From contig JADKCZ010000002.1 of assembly GCA_016718565.1 (NCBI GenBank), forward strand, positions 434,001-498,000: 64,000 nucleotides of DNA, read 5' to 3'. Below the pieces are notes generated by a model. The model saw nothing but the letters and a program-made list of their open reading frames with translations. It searched no databases and was not told the DNA's origin. Source of the stretch: Anaeromyxobacter sp. Its GTDB lineage: Bacteria > Myxococcota > Myxococcia > Myxococcales > Anaeromyxobacteraceae. Position numbers and translations under genes: made by a program. The first letter of the stretch is position 1, and every line of letters begins with the position of its first letter. Positions 33,765 through 42,276 of this stretch are shown piece by piece.

Positions 33765-34399
33765 CGGCGCCTCGCGCCGCCGGCCGGGCGCCCCGGGCCA
33801 CGCGCCACCGCCGCCAGGAAGCGGCGCTGCAGCGCCTCGTCGCGCGCCATCACCCCGGCGAAGCTCTGGGTGTGGGCCCGCGCCCGCGGCCGCTCCTCGC
33901 CGCGCACCGACAGGCACATCTGCTCGGCCTCCAGCAGGCAGGCGGCGCCGCGCGCGCCGGCGTGGGCCACCAGCGCCTCGGCCACCTGCCGGGCCAGGTC
34001 CTCCTGCAGCACCAGCCGGTGCGCCAGGGCGTCCACCAGGCGGGCCAGCTGGCCGAACCCCACCACCCGGTCACCCGGGACGTAGGCCAGGTGCGCCAGG
34101 CCGCGCGACGGCAGCAGGTGGTGCGGGCAGACCGAGTGGAAGTCGATGCCGGTCACCGCCACCAGGCCGTGGCCCGGCGCCGGCATGCCGCCCCCCAGGA
34201 TCCGGGCCGGGTCCTGGCGGTAGCCGTCCAGCAGGTCCTCGCGCCAGGCCTCGGCCACCCGCCCGGGCGTGCCGGCCAGGTCGGCGCCGCGGCGCACCTC
34301 GGCCGGCAGCTCCAGGGCGTCGAGGAAGGCCTCGGTGGCGCGCGCCAGCCGGGCGGCGGCCGGGCTGGCCGGGGCAGGGCGCCGCTTACCGGCGGACAC
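33761..34399 (-). CDS. folE: GTP cyclohydrolase I
   Basis: Converts GTP to 7,8-dihydroneopterin triphosphate, the first step to folate and queuosine. The protein has 212 aa. The zinc ligands are in HSVCPHHLLPSRG (Cys, His) and EAEQMCLSVRG (Cys). TGIDFHS and the substrate loop are conserved. It overlaps queD by 14 bp and the SDR start by 4 bp. The neighbouring queD suggests supply of dihydroneopterin triphosphate for 7-deazaguanine synthesis as well as folate. Confidence 0.92.
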   Translation of the reverse strand: MSAGKRRPAPASPAAARLARATEAFLDALELPAEVRRGADLAGTPGRVAEAWREDLLDGYRQDPARILGGGMPAPGHGLVAVTGIDFHSVCPHHLLPSRGLAHLAYVPGDRVVGFGQLARLVDALAHRLVLQEDLARQVAEALVAHAGARGAACLLEAEQMCLSVRGEERPRARAHTQSFAGVMARDEALQRRFLAAVARGPGRPAGGARRR

Positions 34400-34778
34400 C
34401 CGGCCCCCGGTAGGTGACGCAGGAGTCGGGGATCTCGAAGAGGCGCACCTCGGCCAGCCCCGGCAGCCGGCCGTCCAGCGTCTCCCAGATCCAGCGGGCG
34501 ATGTTCTCGGCGGTGGGGTTGTCCAGCGTGTCGTTGAGGGTGCGGTGGTCCACCTGCGCCAGCACCAGCTCGCCCACGATGCGCTTGACGTCGCCGAAGT
34601 CGGCGATCATCCCGGTGTGCGGATCGACCTCGCCCTCCACGGCCACGAAGAACTTGTAGTTGTGGCCGTGCATGCGGAAGCACGGCCCCTCGTAGCGCGG
34701 CAGCCGGTGGGCCGCGGCGAAGGTGAACTCCACGTCCAGGCGCATGCTGCGGCGGTCGGTGTAGTCGGTGGGCGGCAT
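34386..34778 (-). CDS. queD: 6-carboxytetrahydropterin synthase QueD
   Basis: Second step of the 7-deazaguanine (queuosine) pathway. The protein has 130 aa. The zinc ligands are His24 (AAHRLP) and His37/His39 (RMHGHNY), and the catalytic Cys33 (GPCF) is present, which separates it from eukaryotic PTPS. An alternative start is the ATG at 34745 (MRLDVEFTFA). It overlaps folE, which makes its substrate precursor. Confidence 0.9.
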   Translation of the reverse strand: MPPTDYTDRRSMRLDVEFTFAAAHRLPRYEGPCFRMHGHNYKFFVAVEGEVDPHTGMIADFGDVKRIVGELVLAQVDHRTLNDTLDNPTAENIARWIWETLDGRLPGLAEVRLFEIPDSCVTYRGPGVRR

Positions 34779-34786
34779 CGCCCGGG

Positions 34787-35086
34787 TTATAGCTCGACGT
34801 AGACCTCGCCGCTCTCCACCTGCACCGGGTAGGTGGCCACCGCCACGCCGGGGAACTCGGGGCAGGCGCCGGTGGGGATGTGGAAGGGCCAGGCGTGCAG
34901 CGGGCAGCGCAGCTCCTCGCCGTGCACCTCGCCGAAGGCCAGGGCGGCGCCGCGGTGCGGGCACTGGTTGTCGAGCGCGTAGACCCGGCGCCCCAGGCGG
35001 AACAGGGCCAGCTCGCGGTCACCCACCGTGACGAGCCATCCGACCCGCTCCGGCAGCTGGTCGAGCCGCGCCACCCGGTGCCTCAC
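34787..35086 (-). CDS. Rieske [2Fe-2S] ferredoxin, NirD-like
   Basis: Small electron-transfer protein of 99 aa from a GTG at 35086. The Rieske ligands are C-P-H (CPHRGAALA) and C-P-L-H (CPLHAWPF), with 16 residues between the two motifs. There is no signal peptide or TM helix, so it is a cytoplasmic ferredoxin rather than a bc1 subunit. It ends 8 bp before queD. The reading frame stays open far upstream, but only in GC-rich non-conserved sequence. Its oxygenase or reductase partner is not adjacent. Confidence 0.82.
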   Translation of the reverse strand: MRHRVARLDQLPERVGWLVTVGDRELALFRLGRRVYALDNQCPHRGAALAFGEVHGEELRCPLHAWPFHIPTGACPEFPGVAVATYPVQVESGEVYVEL

Positions 35087-35204
35087 GGCGGCAGGTCCGG
35101 CGGTCCGAGGGGCTGGACGCGGCGCCCCGGCCGGGCTGGTGGTGCGCTCCGGGCCGCGGGGTGACCCGGCGTCCGCGGGGCGGCGCCCAGGTGCGCGCTC
35201 CGGC

Positions 35205-35564
35205 TCAGGAGGCCGAGCCGGTCCCGGAGGTGCCCTGGGCGGCGGCGGCGGCGGCCGCGGCGGCCTTGGCCGCCTCGTGGGCCACGGCCGAGGCGTTGAG
35301 GGCGTTCTTGAGCACCTGGCTCGGGCGGAAGGTGAGGACCCGGCGTGCCGAGATCTCGATCTCCTCGCCGGTCTGGGGGTTCCGGCCGACGCGGGACTTC
35401 TTGTCCCGGACGATGAAGTTGCCGAAGCCGCTGATCTTGATCTTCTCGCCCTGCTCAAGGGTCTCCTTGATGGTGTCGAAGACCATCTCGACGATCTCGG
35501 CGGCCTCCTTCTTGGAGAAGCCCACCTTCTCGTAGACGCTCTCGATGATGTCGGCCTTGGTCAC
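35205..35564 (-). CDS. ihfA: Integration host factor alpha / HU-family protein
   Basis: DNA-bending nucleoid protein. The 119-aa frame starts at GTG 35564 (VTKADIIESVYEKVGFSKKE) with a GGGGAG box. ISGFGNFIVRDKKSRVGRNP is the DNA-binding arm region. The C terminus has an extra Ala-rich tail of about 25 residues (AAKAAAAAAAAAQG), absent from typical 99-aa IhfA proteins. Its position after pheT matches the enterobacterial pheST-ihfA order, although a 132-aa membrane protein gene intervenes. Confidence 0.9.
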   Translation of the reverse strand: MTKADIIESVYEKVGFSKKEAAEIVEMVFDTIKETLEQGEKIKISGFGNFIVRDKKSRVGRNPQTGEEIEISARRVLTFRPSQVLKNALNASAVAHEAAKAAAAAAAAAQGTSGTGSAS

Positions 35565-35601
35565 GATCGCTCCCCGTCCCCTTGTCGAGCTAAGGTCTTG
35601 A

Positions 35602-35632
35602 AATCGGTAACCGATTGCCGCCGTGGTGTCAA
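35602..35632 (-). promoter_or_regulatory. ihfA promoter with palindromic operator-like site
   Basis: TTGACA (35627-35632, minus strand) is followed by a perfect 7-bp inverted repeat AATCGGT-A-ACCGATT (35602-35616) at the place where the -10 box should be; the -10 itself is poor. A regulator binding the repeat would block or replace polymerase contacts. Confidence 0.5.
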
Positions 35633-36027
35633 TTCGCCGGCCTGGGGGGAGCGGCCGGCTGGACGGTCTCCAGTTCCTGCCCGGCCCGCGCCCGGGCCTC
35701 CCGCGAGGCCTCCTGCGCGGCGTCGAGGGCCGCGTCGGCCGCCGCACCGTCCGGTCGCACCACCAGCCCCGGACCGGCCACCTCGCGCCCGACCCCGGCG
35801 GTGAGCGCCAGCACCGTGATCGACGCGGCCACCGCCGCCAGCGAGAGCAGGAGGGCCGAGACCGCCAGGGCGCGGCGCCCGCCGGCCCGGAGCGCGCGCA
35901 GCGAGAGCACCAGCGCGCCCACCCCCACGGCCAGGCCGAAGGGCGCGGCCAGCGGGTTCCAGGAGGCGGCCAGCCCGGCCAGGCCGAAGCCCAGCGCCGC
36001 CCAGACGAGCCGTGGGCGCGGGGCCAC
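35629..36027 (-). CDS. Small membrane protein, unknown function
   Basis: 132 aa from a GTG at 36027 placed 1 bp after the pheT stop. It has three hydrophobic segments (about residues 7-23, 24-45 and 53-78), then a soluble Ala/Glu-rich tail (ALDAAQEASREARARAGQE) that may be helical. No family is recognised. The coding frame extends upstream antisense-free into pheT but without conservation. The position between pheT and ihfA is conserved-looking only in being tightly packed. Confidence 0.6.
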   Translation of the reverse strand: MAPRPRLVWAALGFGLAGLAASWNPLAAPFGLAVGVGALVLSLRALRAGGRRALAVSALLLSLAAVAASITVLALTAGVGREVAGPGLVVRPDGAAADAALDAAQEASREARARAGQELETVQPAAPPRPAN

Positions 36028-36028
36028 C

Positions 36029-38455
36029 CTACCCCCGCAGCTCGGCGCCGAGCTCGCCCGCCAGCCGCCCCAGGATGCGCTGGTGGGCCGCCTCGGCCTC
36101 GGGGTCGGTGAGCGTCCGGTCCGGGGCGCGGTAGCGGATGGCCAGCGCCAGGTTCTTCTTGCCGGCCGGGATGGGCGCGCCGCGGTAGACGTCGAAGAGC
36201 GTGGCGTCGTCCACCAGCGGCTCGGCGCGCACCGCCGCCAGGACCTGCTCGGCGGTGACCGCCTCGTCCACCACCACCGCCAGGTCGCGCAGCACGGCCG
36301 GGAGCGAGGGGATGGGGTGGTGGCGCGGCACCGGCGCGCCGTGGCGCACCAGGGCCTCGACGCGCAGCTCGAAGGCCAGCACGCCGCGCGGCAGGTCGAA
36401 GGCCTCGGCGACCCGCGGGTGGAGCTCACCCACCCAGCCGAAGGCCTCGCCGTCGGCGGCGCGGACGGTGGCGGCCACCCGCGGGTGGAGCCACCCCTCG
36501 CCGCCGGCCTCCCACCGGGCGCCGGCCACGCCGAGCCCCTGCAGCACGGCCTCGGCGGCCGCCTTGGCGTCGTAGAAGTCGACCGCGTCGGCGCCGCCGG
36601 TCCAGCCGGCCGGGGCGCGGCGCCCCACCAGCACGCCGGCGACCCGCAGGTCCTCCAGCGTGGGGGCGTCGCCCTCGGCCTCGACCGGCGCCGGGTGGTA
36701 GACCCGGGCCAGCTCGTAGAGCCGCAGGTCGTCGACGCGCTGCGCCCGGTTGCGCGCCGCGTTCTTGAGGAGCGAGGGCACCAGGCTGGTGCGCATGAGC
36801 GCCAGGTCGGCGCTGATGGGGTTCTGCAGGGCGATGCCGAGGGCCCGGCCGGAGCCGTCGCCGGTGGCCAGGTGGTAGCGCAGCGGCGCCAGGTCGGGCT
36901 CGGCCACGAAGCTGAAGTTGACCGCCTCGCTGAAGCCGGCCGCCTCGAGCGCCTCGCGGAGGCGGGCCACCACGCGGGCCTCGGGGGCCTCGACGGGGGT
37001 GCCCACCGCGCTGGGCGGCAGCGTCTCGGGGATGGCGTCGTAGCCGCGGGTGCGCACCAGCTCCTCGACCAGGTCCTCCTCGATGGAGACGTCGACGCGC
37101 CAGCTGGGCACCGAGAAGGTGGCCCCCTCGGCGTCGGCGGCCAGCTCGCGGAAGCCCAGGCCGCCCAGGATGCGGCTGGCCTCCTCACGGGAGAACGGCA
37201 TGCCCAGCAGCTCGGCCGGGCGGCCCCAGCGCAGGCGCACCTGGCCGGCCGCGGCCGGCCGGGCCAGGCAGTCCACCACGCCGGGGCGGACGGTGCCGCC
37301 GGCCAGCTCGGCGATGAGGGCGGCGCAGCGATCCAGGGCGGGCAGCACCATGCCCGGGTCGGCGCCGCGCTCGAAGCGGTAGGAGGCCTCGCTCTTCAGC
37401 CCCTGCCGGCGCGAGGTGCGGCGGATGGTGCCGGGGGCGAACCAGGCCGACTCCAGCAGCACCCGGGTGGTGGCGGCGGAGATCTCGGAGACGCTGCCGC
37501 CCATGACGCCGGCCAGGGCGCTGCCCCGGTCGCGGTCGGCGATGAGCAGGTCGGTGGGCTCGAGGGCCCGCTCCTTGCCGTCGAGCGTGGTGATGGTCTC
37601 GCCGGGCCGGGCGGTGCGGACCACGATCTGGGCGCCCGCCACCCGGTCGAGGTCGAAGGCGTGCAGCGGGTGGCCCAGCTCCAGCAGCACGAAGTTGGTG
37701 GCGTCCACCACGTTGGAGATGGAGCGCACCCCGCAGGCCTCGAGCCGCCGGGCCAGCCAGGCCGGCGAGGGGCCGATGGTGACGCCCTCGATGACCCGCG
37801 CCGCGTAGCGGGCGCAGCGGTCCGGCGCCTCGATGCGGACCTGGACGGCCTCGGCGGCCGGGGCGCCGCCCTCCCGCACGGCGGCCGGGGGCGGCCGGAC
37901 CGGCTGGCCGAGCAGCGCCGCCACCTCGCGGGCCAGGCCGATGTGCGAGAGGCAGTCGGGCCGGTTGGGCGTGACGTTGACCTCGAGGAGCACGTCCTCC
38001 AGGCCCAGCGCCGCGGCGATGGGGGTGCCTGGCGAGAGGCCCGCCGGCAGGATGAGCAGGCCGCTGGCGTCGGCCTCGAGGCCGAGCTCCCTGGCCGAGC
38101 AGAGCATGCCGAAGGACTCCACCCCGCGGAGCCTGGCCTTCTCGATCTTCAGGCCGCCCGGCAGCGTGGTCCCGACGGTGGCGAGCGGGACCAGGTCGCC
38201 CACCGCGTAGTTCTTGGCGCCGCAGACCACCTGGAGCGGCGCGCCGCCGCCGCCGTCGATGGAGGTGACCGAGAGCTTCTCGGCGTCGGGGTGCTTCTCG
38301 GAGGCGAGGACCCGCGCCACCACCACGCCGGCCAGCCCCTGGCCGGTCCGCTCCACGGCCTCGACCTCGAGCCCCACCGCCGTGAGGCCGCGCGCCAGCG
38401 CCTCGGGCGAGGGCAGGTCCACGTACTGCGACAGCCAGGCCAGGGAGATCCGCAT
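36029..38455 (-). CDS. pheT: Phenylalanyl-tRNA synthetase beta subunit
   Basis: 808 aa. It starts MRISLAWLSQYVDLPSPEAL at the ATG at 38455. The B1/B2 tRNA-binding fold at the N terminus has EKHPDAEKLSVTSIDGG. The B3/B4 editing region contains LELGHPLHAFDLDRVAG. The ferredoxin-like anticodon-binding domain is at the C terminus (FDVYRGAPIPAGKKNLA). The start is 2 bp after the pheS stop. With PheS it forms the alpha2-beta2 enzyme that charges tRNA-Phe. Confidence 0.96.
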   Translation of the reverse strand: MRISLAWLSQYVDLPSPEALARGLTAVGLEVEAVERTGQGLAGVVVARVLASEKHPDAEKLSVTSIDGGGGAPLQVVCGAKNYAVGDLVPLATVGTTLPGGLKIEKARLRGVESFGMLCSARELGLEADASGLLILPAGLSPGTPIAAALGLEDVLLEVNVTPNRPDCLSHIGLAREVAALLGQPVRPPPAAVREGGAPAAEAVQVRIEAPDRCARYAARVIEGVTIGPSPAWLARRLEACGVRSISNVVDATNFVLLELGHPLHAFDLDRVAGAQIVVRTARPGETITTLDGKERALEPTDLLIADRDRGSALAGVMGGSVSEISAATTRVLLESAWFAPGTIRRTSRRQGLKSEASYRFERGADPGMVLPALDRCAALIAELAGGTVRPGVVDCLARPAAAGQVRLRWGRPAELLGMPFSREEASRILGGLGFRELAADAEGATFSVPSWRVDVSIEEDLVEELVRTRGYDAIPETLPPSAVGTPVEAPEARVVARLREALEAAGFSEAVNFSFVAEPDLAPLRYHLATGDGSGRALGIALQNPISADLALMRTSLVPSLLKNAARNRAQRVDDLRLYELARVYHPAPVEAEGDAPTLEDLRVAGVLVGRRAPAGWTGGADAVDFYDAKAAAEAVLQGLGVAGARWEAGGEGWLHPRVAATVRAADGEAFGWVGELHPRVAEAFDLPRGVLAFELRVEALVRHGAPVPRHHPIPSLPAVLRDLAVVVDEAVTAEQVLAAVRAEPLVDDATLFDVYRGAPIPAGKKNLALAIRYRAPDRTLTDPEAEAAHQRILGRLAGELGAELRG

Positions 38456-38457
38456 GG

Positions 38458-39537
38458 TCAGAACTGCCCGAGGAAGCGCAGGTCGTTGTCGAAGAAGAGC
38501 CGGAGGTCGTCGATGCCGTACTTCAGCATGGCCATGCGCTCCACGCCCATGCCGAAGGCGAAGCCGGTGTGGCGGGCCGGGTCGATGCCGCCGTTCTCGA
38601 GCACCTTGGGGTGGACCATGCCGGCGCCCAGCACCTCCAGCCAGCCGGTCTCCTTGCAGGTGCCGCAGCGCCGGCCGTCCTTGCGGCCGGAGCCCCCGCA
38701 GATGGAGCAGGAGACGTCCACCTCGGCGCCCGGTTCGACGAAGGGGAAGTAGCTGGGACGGAAGCGCGTCCTGGTGCCCGGACCGAAGTAGGCGCGGGCG
38801 AAGGCCGCCAGGGTGCCCTTGAGATCCGCGAAGGTGACGTGCCGGTCGACGCACAGCCCCTCGACCTGGTGGAACATGGGCGAGTGGGTCTGGTCGTAGT
38901 CGGAGCGGTAGACGCGCCCCGGGCAGATGATGCGGATGGGCGGCTCGCCGATGCGCTGCATGGCGCGGATCTGCACCGGCGAGGTGTGGGTGCGCAGCAG
39001 CACGCTCCCCGTGGCCCGGCCGGCCCGCAGCGTGGACGGATCCACGTAGAAGGTGTCCTGCATGTCGCGGGCGGGGTGGTCCGCCGGGATGTTGAGCGCC
39101 TCGAAGTTGTACCAGTCGAGCTCGACCTCCGGCCCGCTGGCCACCTCGTAGCCGAGGCGCGCGAAGATGGCGGTGATCTCCTCGGCGGCCCGCGTCAGCG
39201 GGTGACGGTGGCCGCGCGGCAGCGGGCGGCGCCCGGAGAGCGTGACGTCGATGGAGGGGCCGGCCAGCTCGGCCTCCAGCGCCGCGTCCGCCAGGGTGGC
39301 CTGGCGCGCCGAGAGGAGCGCCTCGACCTCGTCGCGGACGCGGTTGGCGACCTCGCCGACGCGCGGGCGCTCCTCGGCCGGGAGGGCGCCCATGCCGCGC
39401 AGGACCGCGGAGAGCTCGCCCTTCTTGCCGAGGAAGCGGACGCGCAGCTCCTCGAGCGCCTTCTCGTCGCCGGCGGCCGCGCACGCGGCGCGGGCCCCGG
39501 CGGCGAGCGCCTCGAGCTGTCCGAGCAGGTCGGCCAC
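38458..39537 (-). CDS. pheS: Phenylalanyl-tRNA synthetase alpha subunit
   Basis: 359 aa, catalytic class II subunit. An N-terminal coiled coil is followed by the catalytic core with HPLTRAAEEI, the motif 2 region HTSPVQIRAM and RVYRSDYDQTHSPMFHQVEG, and motif 3 GMGVERMAMLKYGIDDLR. It carries an extra CxxC pair arrangement (CSICGGSG...CGTCKETG) seen in some PheS proteins. It is 9 bp after rplT. Confidence 0.96.
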   Translation of the reverse strand: MADLLGQLEALAAGARAACAAAGDEKALEELRVRFLGKKGELSAVLRGMGALPAEERPRVGEVANRVRDEVEALLSARQATLADAALEAELAGPSIDVTLSGRRPLPRGHRHPLTRAAEEITAIFARLGYEVASGPEVELDWYNFEALNIPADHPARDMQDTFYVDPSTLRAGRATGSVLLRTHTSPVQIRAMQRIGEPPIRIICPGRVYRSDYDQTHSPMFHQVEGLCVDRHVTFADLKGTLAAFARAYFGPGTRTRFRPSYFPFVEPGAEVDVSCSICGGSGRKDGRRCGTCKETGWLEVLGAGMVHPKVLENGGIDPARHTGFAFGMGVERMAMLKYGIDDLRLFFDNDLRFLGQF

Positions 39538-39546
39538 GCCGGCCTC

Positions 39547-39891
39547 CTAGGCGCGGGCGGACTTGACGACGGCGGCGAAGTCGGCGGGAGCCGACAGCGC
39601 CAGCTCGGCCAGCACCTTGCGGTCGAGCACCACGCCGGCCTTCTTCAGGCCGGCCACCAGCCGGGAGTAGGTGGTGCCGTTGAGCCGGGCGGCGGCGTTG
39701 ATGCGCACGATCCAGAGGGCGCGGAAGTCGCGCCGCTTCTGGCGGCGGTCGCGCGTGGCGTAGTCGAGCGCGCGCTCGACGGCCTGGTTGGCGCGGCGGT
39801 AGCAGTTCTTGCGGCGCCCGCGGAAGCCCTTGGCGAGCTTGAGGACGCGGTTACGGCGGCGGCGGGCCTTGAAACCCTTCTTGACGCGCAT
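39547..39891 (-). CDS. rplT: 50S ribosomal protein L20
   Basis: Early-assembly large-subunit protein; in other bacteria it represses its own infC-rpmI-rplT transcript. The 114-aa protein starts MRVKKGFKARRRRNRVLKLA and includes RNCYRRANQAVERAL-like KNCYRRANQAVERALDYA. Standard length and order. Confidence 0.97.
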   Translation of the reverse strand: MRVKKGFKARRRRNRVLKLAKGFRGRRKNCYRRANQAVERALDYATRDRRQKRRDFRALWIVRINAAARLNGTTYSRLVAGLKKAGVVLDRKVLAELALSAPADFAAVVKSARA

Positions 39892-39978
39892 CTACGACTC
39901 CTGTTCGCCGGCGGGAGGCGGCCGAAGGACCGCGCTTCACGGGTCCCCGCCTGGCAGCTGTGGTGCGACCGCTACGAC

Positions 39979-40182
39979 CTAGCGGGCGTAAGGGAAGCAC
40001 TCCTTGATCTTCTTGGCATCCGAGGCGTCCAGGTGGCTGGTGCCGCGGAGGCCGACCTTCTGCTTGTGCGTCTTGCCGAAGGTGGCGAGGTGGCGAACGC
40101 CGGCGCGGCGGAACTTCACCGCGCCGCTCTTCTTCACCACGAAGCGCTTCTTGGCGGCGCTGCTAGTCTTGAGCTTGGGCAT
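39979..40182 (-). CDS. rpmI: 50S ribosomal protein L35
   Basis: 67 aa, starting MPKLKTSSAAKKRFVVKKSG and including GLRGTSHLDASDAKKI. Standard length. An 87-bp spacer separates it from rplT. Confidence 0.96.
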   Translation of the reverse strand: MPKLKTSSAAKKRFVVKKSGAVKFRRAGVRHLATFGKTHKQKVGLRGTSHLDASDAKKIKECFPYAR

Positions 40183-40240
40183 CTTCTTTCTCTCTTCTTG
40201 GACTGCTGGTTCGGCCTCGCCGGACGGGCGGGCCAGTCGG

Positions 40241-40981
40241 TTACGTCGCGGCCGGGCCGGCCGGGGGGCCGCCCTCGGCGGGCGCCTCGGACGCGGCCGG
40301 GGCCGCCTCCGGGGGGGGGGCCGCGGGGGCCGGGGCAGCGGCGGGGGCCGGGGCGGTGGCCGGCGCCAGGGCGGCGGCCGCGGCGGCCTTGGCGGCGGCC
40401 TCGGCGGCCTTGGCGGCCGACTCGGCGCGGGAGCGCTGGGCCTGCAGCATCCTGGGGTTGGGCGCGAGGATCATGAACATCTGGCGCCCCTCCATGCGGG
40501 GCGCCGACTCGATGACCGCCACGTCCTTGAGGTCCTCGATGATCTCCTGGAGCACCTTCTGGCCGAGCTCGCGGTGGGTCATCTCGCGGCCGCGGAACAT
40601 GACGGTGATGCGCGCCTTGTTGGCGTCCTCGAGGAACCCGCGCACCGCCTTGATCTTGACGTTGTAGTCGTGCTCCTCGGTGCGGGGGCGGAACTTCACC
40701 TCCTTGAGGAGGACCACCACCTGGTTCTTCTTGGCCTCGTTCTGCTTCTTCTTCTCGAGGTACTTGAACTTCCCGTAGTCCATGATCTTGCAGACGGGAG
40801 GCTTGGCGAGCGGGCTGACCTCGACGAGGTCCATCCCCTCCTCCTGCGCCTTCGTCAGCGCCTGCTCGATCGTGAGCACGCCGAGCTGCTCGCCACCCGA
40901 GCCGATCACGCGCACCTCGCGCGCCTTGATGCGCCGGTTGGTGCGAGCGTCCCGGTTCGTCCGCTGATCCCGCTGATTCAG
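40241..40981 (-). CDS. infC: Translation initiation factor IF-3 with Ala/Pro tail
   Basis: Prevents subunit joining and proofs start codons. The best start is a CTG at 40981 (LNQRDQRTNRDARTNRR), six nt after a GAGGAG box. No ATG, GTG or TTG is placed well, and an ATG frame from 41095 begins upstream of the predicted promoter. Non-AUG starts are a known self-control feature of infC. IF3-N has GGEQLGVLTIEQALTKAQE and IF3-C has FRGREMTHRELGQKVL. The first ~185 residues are the whole factor. About 60 further Ala/Pro residues form a tail, as I recall for the Myxococcus IF3 (Dsg). Confidence 0.92.
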   Translation of the reverse strand: MNQRDQRTNRDARTNRRIKAREVRVIGSGGEQLGVLTIEQALTKAQEEGMDLVEVSPLAKPPVCKIMDYGKFKYLEKKKQNEAKKNQVVVLLKEVKFRPRTEEHDYNVKIKAVRGFLEDANKARITVMFRGREMTHRELGQKVLQEIIEDLKDVAVIESAPRMEGRQMFMILAPNPRMLQAQRSRAESAAKAAEAAAKAAAAAALAPATAPAPAAAPAPAAPPPEAAPAASEAPAEGGPPAGPAAT

Positions 40982-41051
40982 ACCGTGCTCCTCGGGGGGT
41001 GCCCCCGGCCCGGCGGGGCGGAGCGCCCCGACCGGTCCTGAAAAGGTGCGT

Positions 41052-41079
41052 AGGATATGGATCTCGCGGGGTTTGTCAA
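41052..41079 (-). promoter_or_regulatory. infC promoter
   Basis: TTGACA (41074-41079) and TATCCT (41052-41057) on the minus strand with a 16-bp spacer. The transcript would start near 41045, and its leader of about 64 nt includes a CGGGGCG-CTC-CGCCCCG hairpin before the GAGGAG box and CTG start. Confidence 0.75.
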
Positions 41080-41150
41080 CGAGCGGGGGGCCCACGCCCC
41101 CCGGGCGCCCCCGTTCCCGCGCCGCCGGCGCCTCGGCGCCGCGCCCCGCC

Positions 41151-42254
41151 TCAGGCCTTTCTGGCCTTCTTCGGGGCCTTGGCGACCTTGGCGACCTTGG
41201 CGACCTTGGCGGTCTTGGCGGTCTTGGCCGGCTTGCTGCCCGGATCCGACGAGTCCTTCTTGGCCTCCCGGATCCAGCTCATCATGCCGCGCAGCCGACC
41301 GCCGACCTCCTCGATGGGGTGGGCCGCCTCGGTGGAGCGGAACTTCCCCATGGTGGCGCCGCCGACCATGTTCTCCAGGATGAACTCCTTGGCGAACGCG
41401 CCGGACTGGATCTCCTTGAGGATCTTGCGCATCTCGTCCTTGGTGGACGGGGGCACCACCCGCGGGCCGCGGGTGTAGTCGCCGTACTCGGCGGTGTCCG
41501 AGATGCTGTGACGCATCCAGGCCAGCCCGCCCTCGTACATCAGGTCCACGATCAGCTTGAGCTCGTGCAGGCACTCGAAGTAGGCGGACTCGGGCTGGTA
41601 CCCGGCCTCCACCAGCACCTCGAAGCCGGCCTTCACCAGCGCCGAGGCGCCGCCGCACAGCACCGCCTGCTCGCCGAAGAGATCGGTCTCGGTCTCCTCC
41701 TTGAAGGTGGTCTCGAGCACGCCGGCGCGGGCGCAGCCGATGCCGTGGGCGTAGGCCAGGCCCACCGCCTTGGCCTTGCCGGTGGCGTCCTGGTGGATGG
41801 CGATCAGGCCGGGGATGCCGCGGCCGTCCTGGTACTGCCGGCGCACCATGTGGCCAGGGCCCTTGGGGGCCACCAGCAGCACGTCGACGTCCTCGGGCGG
41901 GAGGACCTGCCCGTAGTGGATGTTGAAGCCGTGGGCGAAGAGCAGCGCCTTGCCCTTGGTGAGGTGCGGGGCGATCTCGGCGTCGTAGACCCGCTTCTGC
42001 GTCTGGTCGGGGATGAGGACCATGATGACGTCGGCCTCGCTGGCCGCCTGCGCCACCGTGACCACCCGCAGGCCCGCGCCCTCGGCCTTGGCCCTGGACT
42101 TCGAGCCGGCGGCCAGCCCCACCCGGACGTCCACGCCGGAGTCGCGCAGGTTGAGCGCGTGGGCGTGACCCTGCGAGCCGTAGCCGATGACGGCCACCTT
42201 CTTCCTCTTCAGCAGGCCGAGGTCCGCGTCCTTCTCGTAATAGATCGTCGCCAT
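41151..42254 (-). CDS. ilvC: Ketol-acid reductoisomerase
   Basis: NADPH-dependent isomeroreductase, second common step of valine and isoleucine synthesis. The protein has 367 aa. Near the N terminus, VAVIGYGSQGHAHALNLRDS binds the cofactor, and the metal-binding domain contains CLHELKLIVDLMYEGGL and SDTAEYGDYTRG. Class I is normally about 335 aa; here an extra Lys/Ala/Val tail, encoded by a 9-bp tandem repeat, ends the protein. It lies 22 bp after ilvN. Confidence 0.96.
   Translation of the reverse strand: MATIYYEKDADLGLLKRKKVAVIGYGSQGHAHALNLRDSGVDVRVGLAAGSKSRAKAEGAGLRVVTVAQAASEADVIMVLIPDQTQKRVYDAEIAPHLTKGKALLFAHGFNIHYGQVLPPEDVDVLLVAPKGPGHMVRRQYQDGRGIPGLIAIHQDATGKAKAVGLAYAHGIGCARAGVLETTFKEETETDLFGEQAVLCGGASALVKAGFEVLVEAGYQPESAYFECLHELKLIVDLMYEGGLAWMRHSISDTAEYGDYTRGPRVVPPSTKDEMRKILKEIQSGAFAKEFILENMVGGATMGKFRSTEAAHPIEEVGGRLRGMMSWIREAKKDSSDPGSKPAKTAKTAKVAKVAKVAKAPKKARKA
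41178..41222 (-). repeat. Nine-bp tandem repeat in the ilvC 3' end
   Basis: Five copies of a 9-bp unit (three CTTGGCGAC, then two CTTGGCGGT, read on the plus strand), followed by a diverged sixth. On the coding strand each unit gives a Val/Thr-Ala-Lys triplet, producing a basic tail. In-frame copy-number variation is possible. Confidence 0.93.
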
Positions 42255-42276
42255 GGGAGGTGCTCTCGCTTTCCGT

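Noticed and set aside
40981..41095. ATG at 41095 as the infC start
   Set aside because: A good promoter lies downstream of that ATG, so the extension could not be translated from it, and its sequence is not conserved in IF3.
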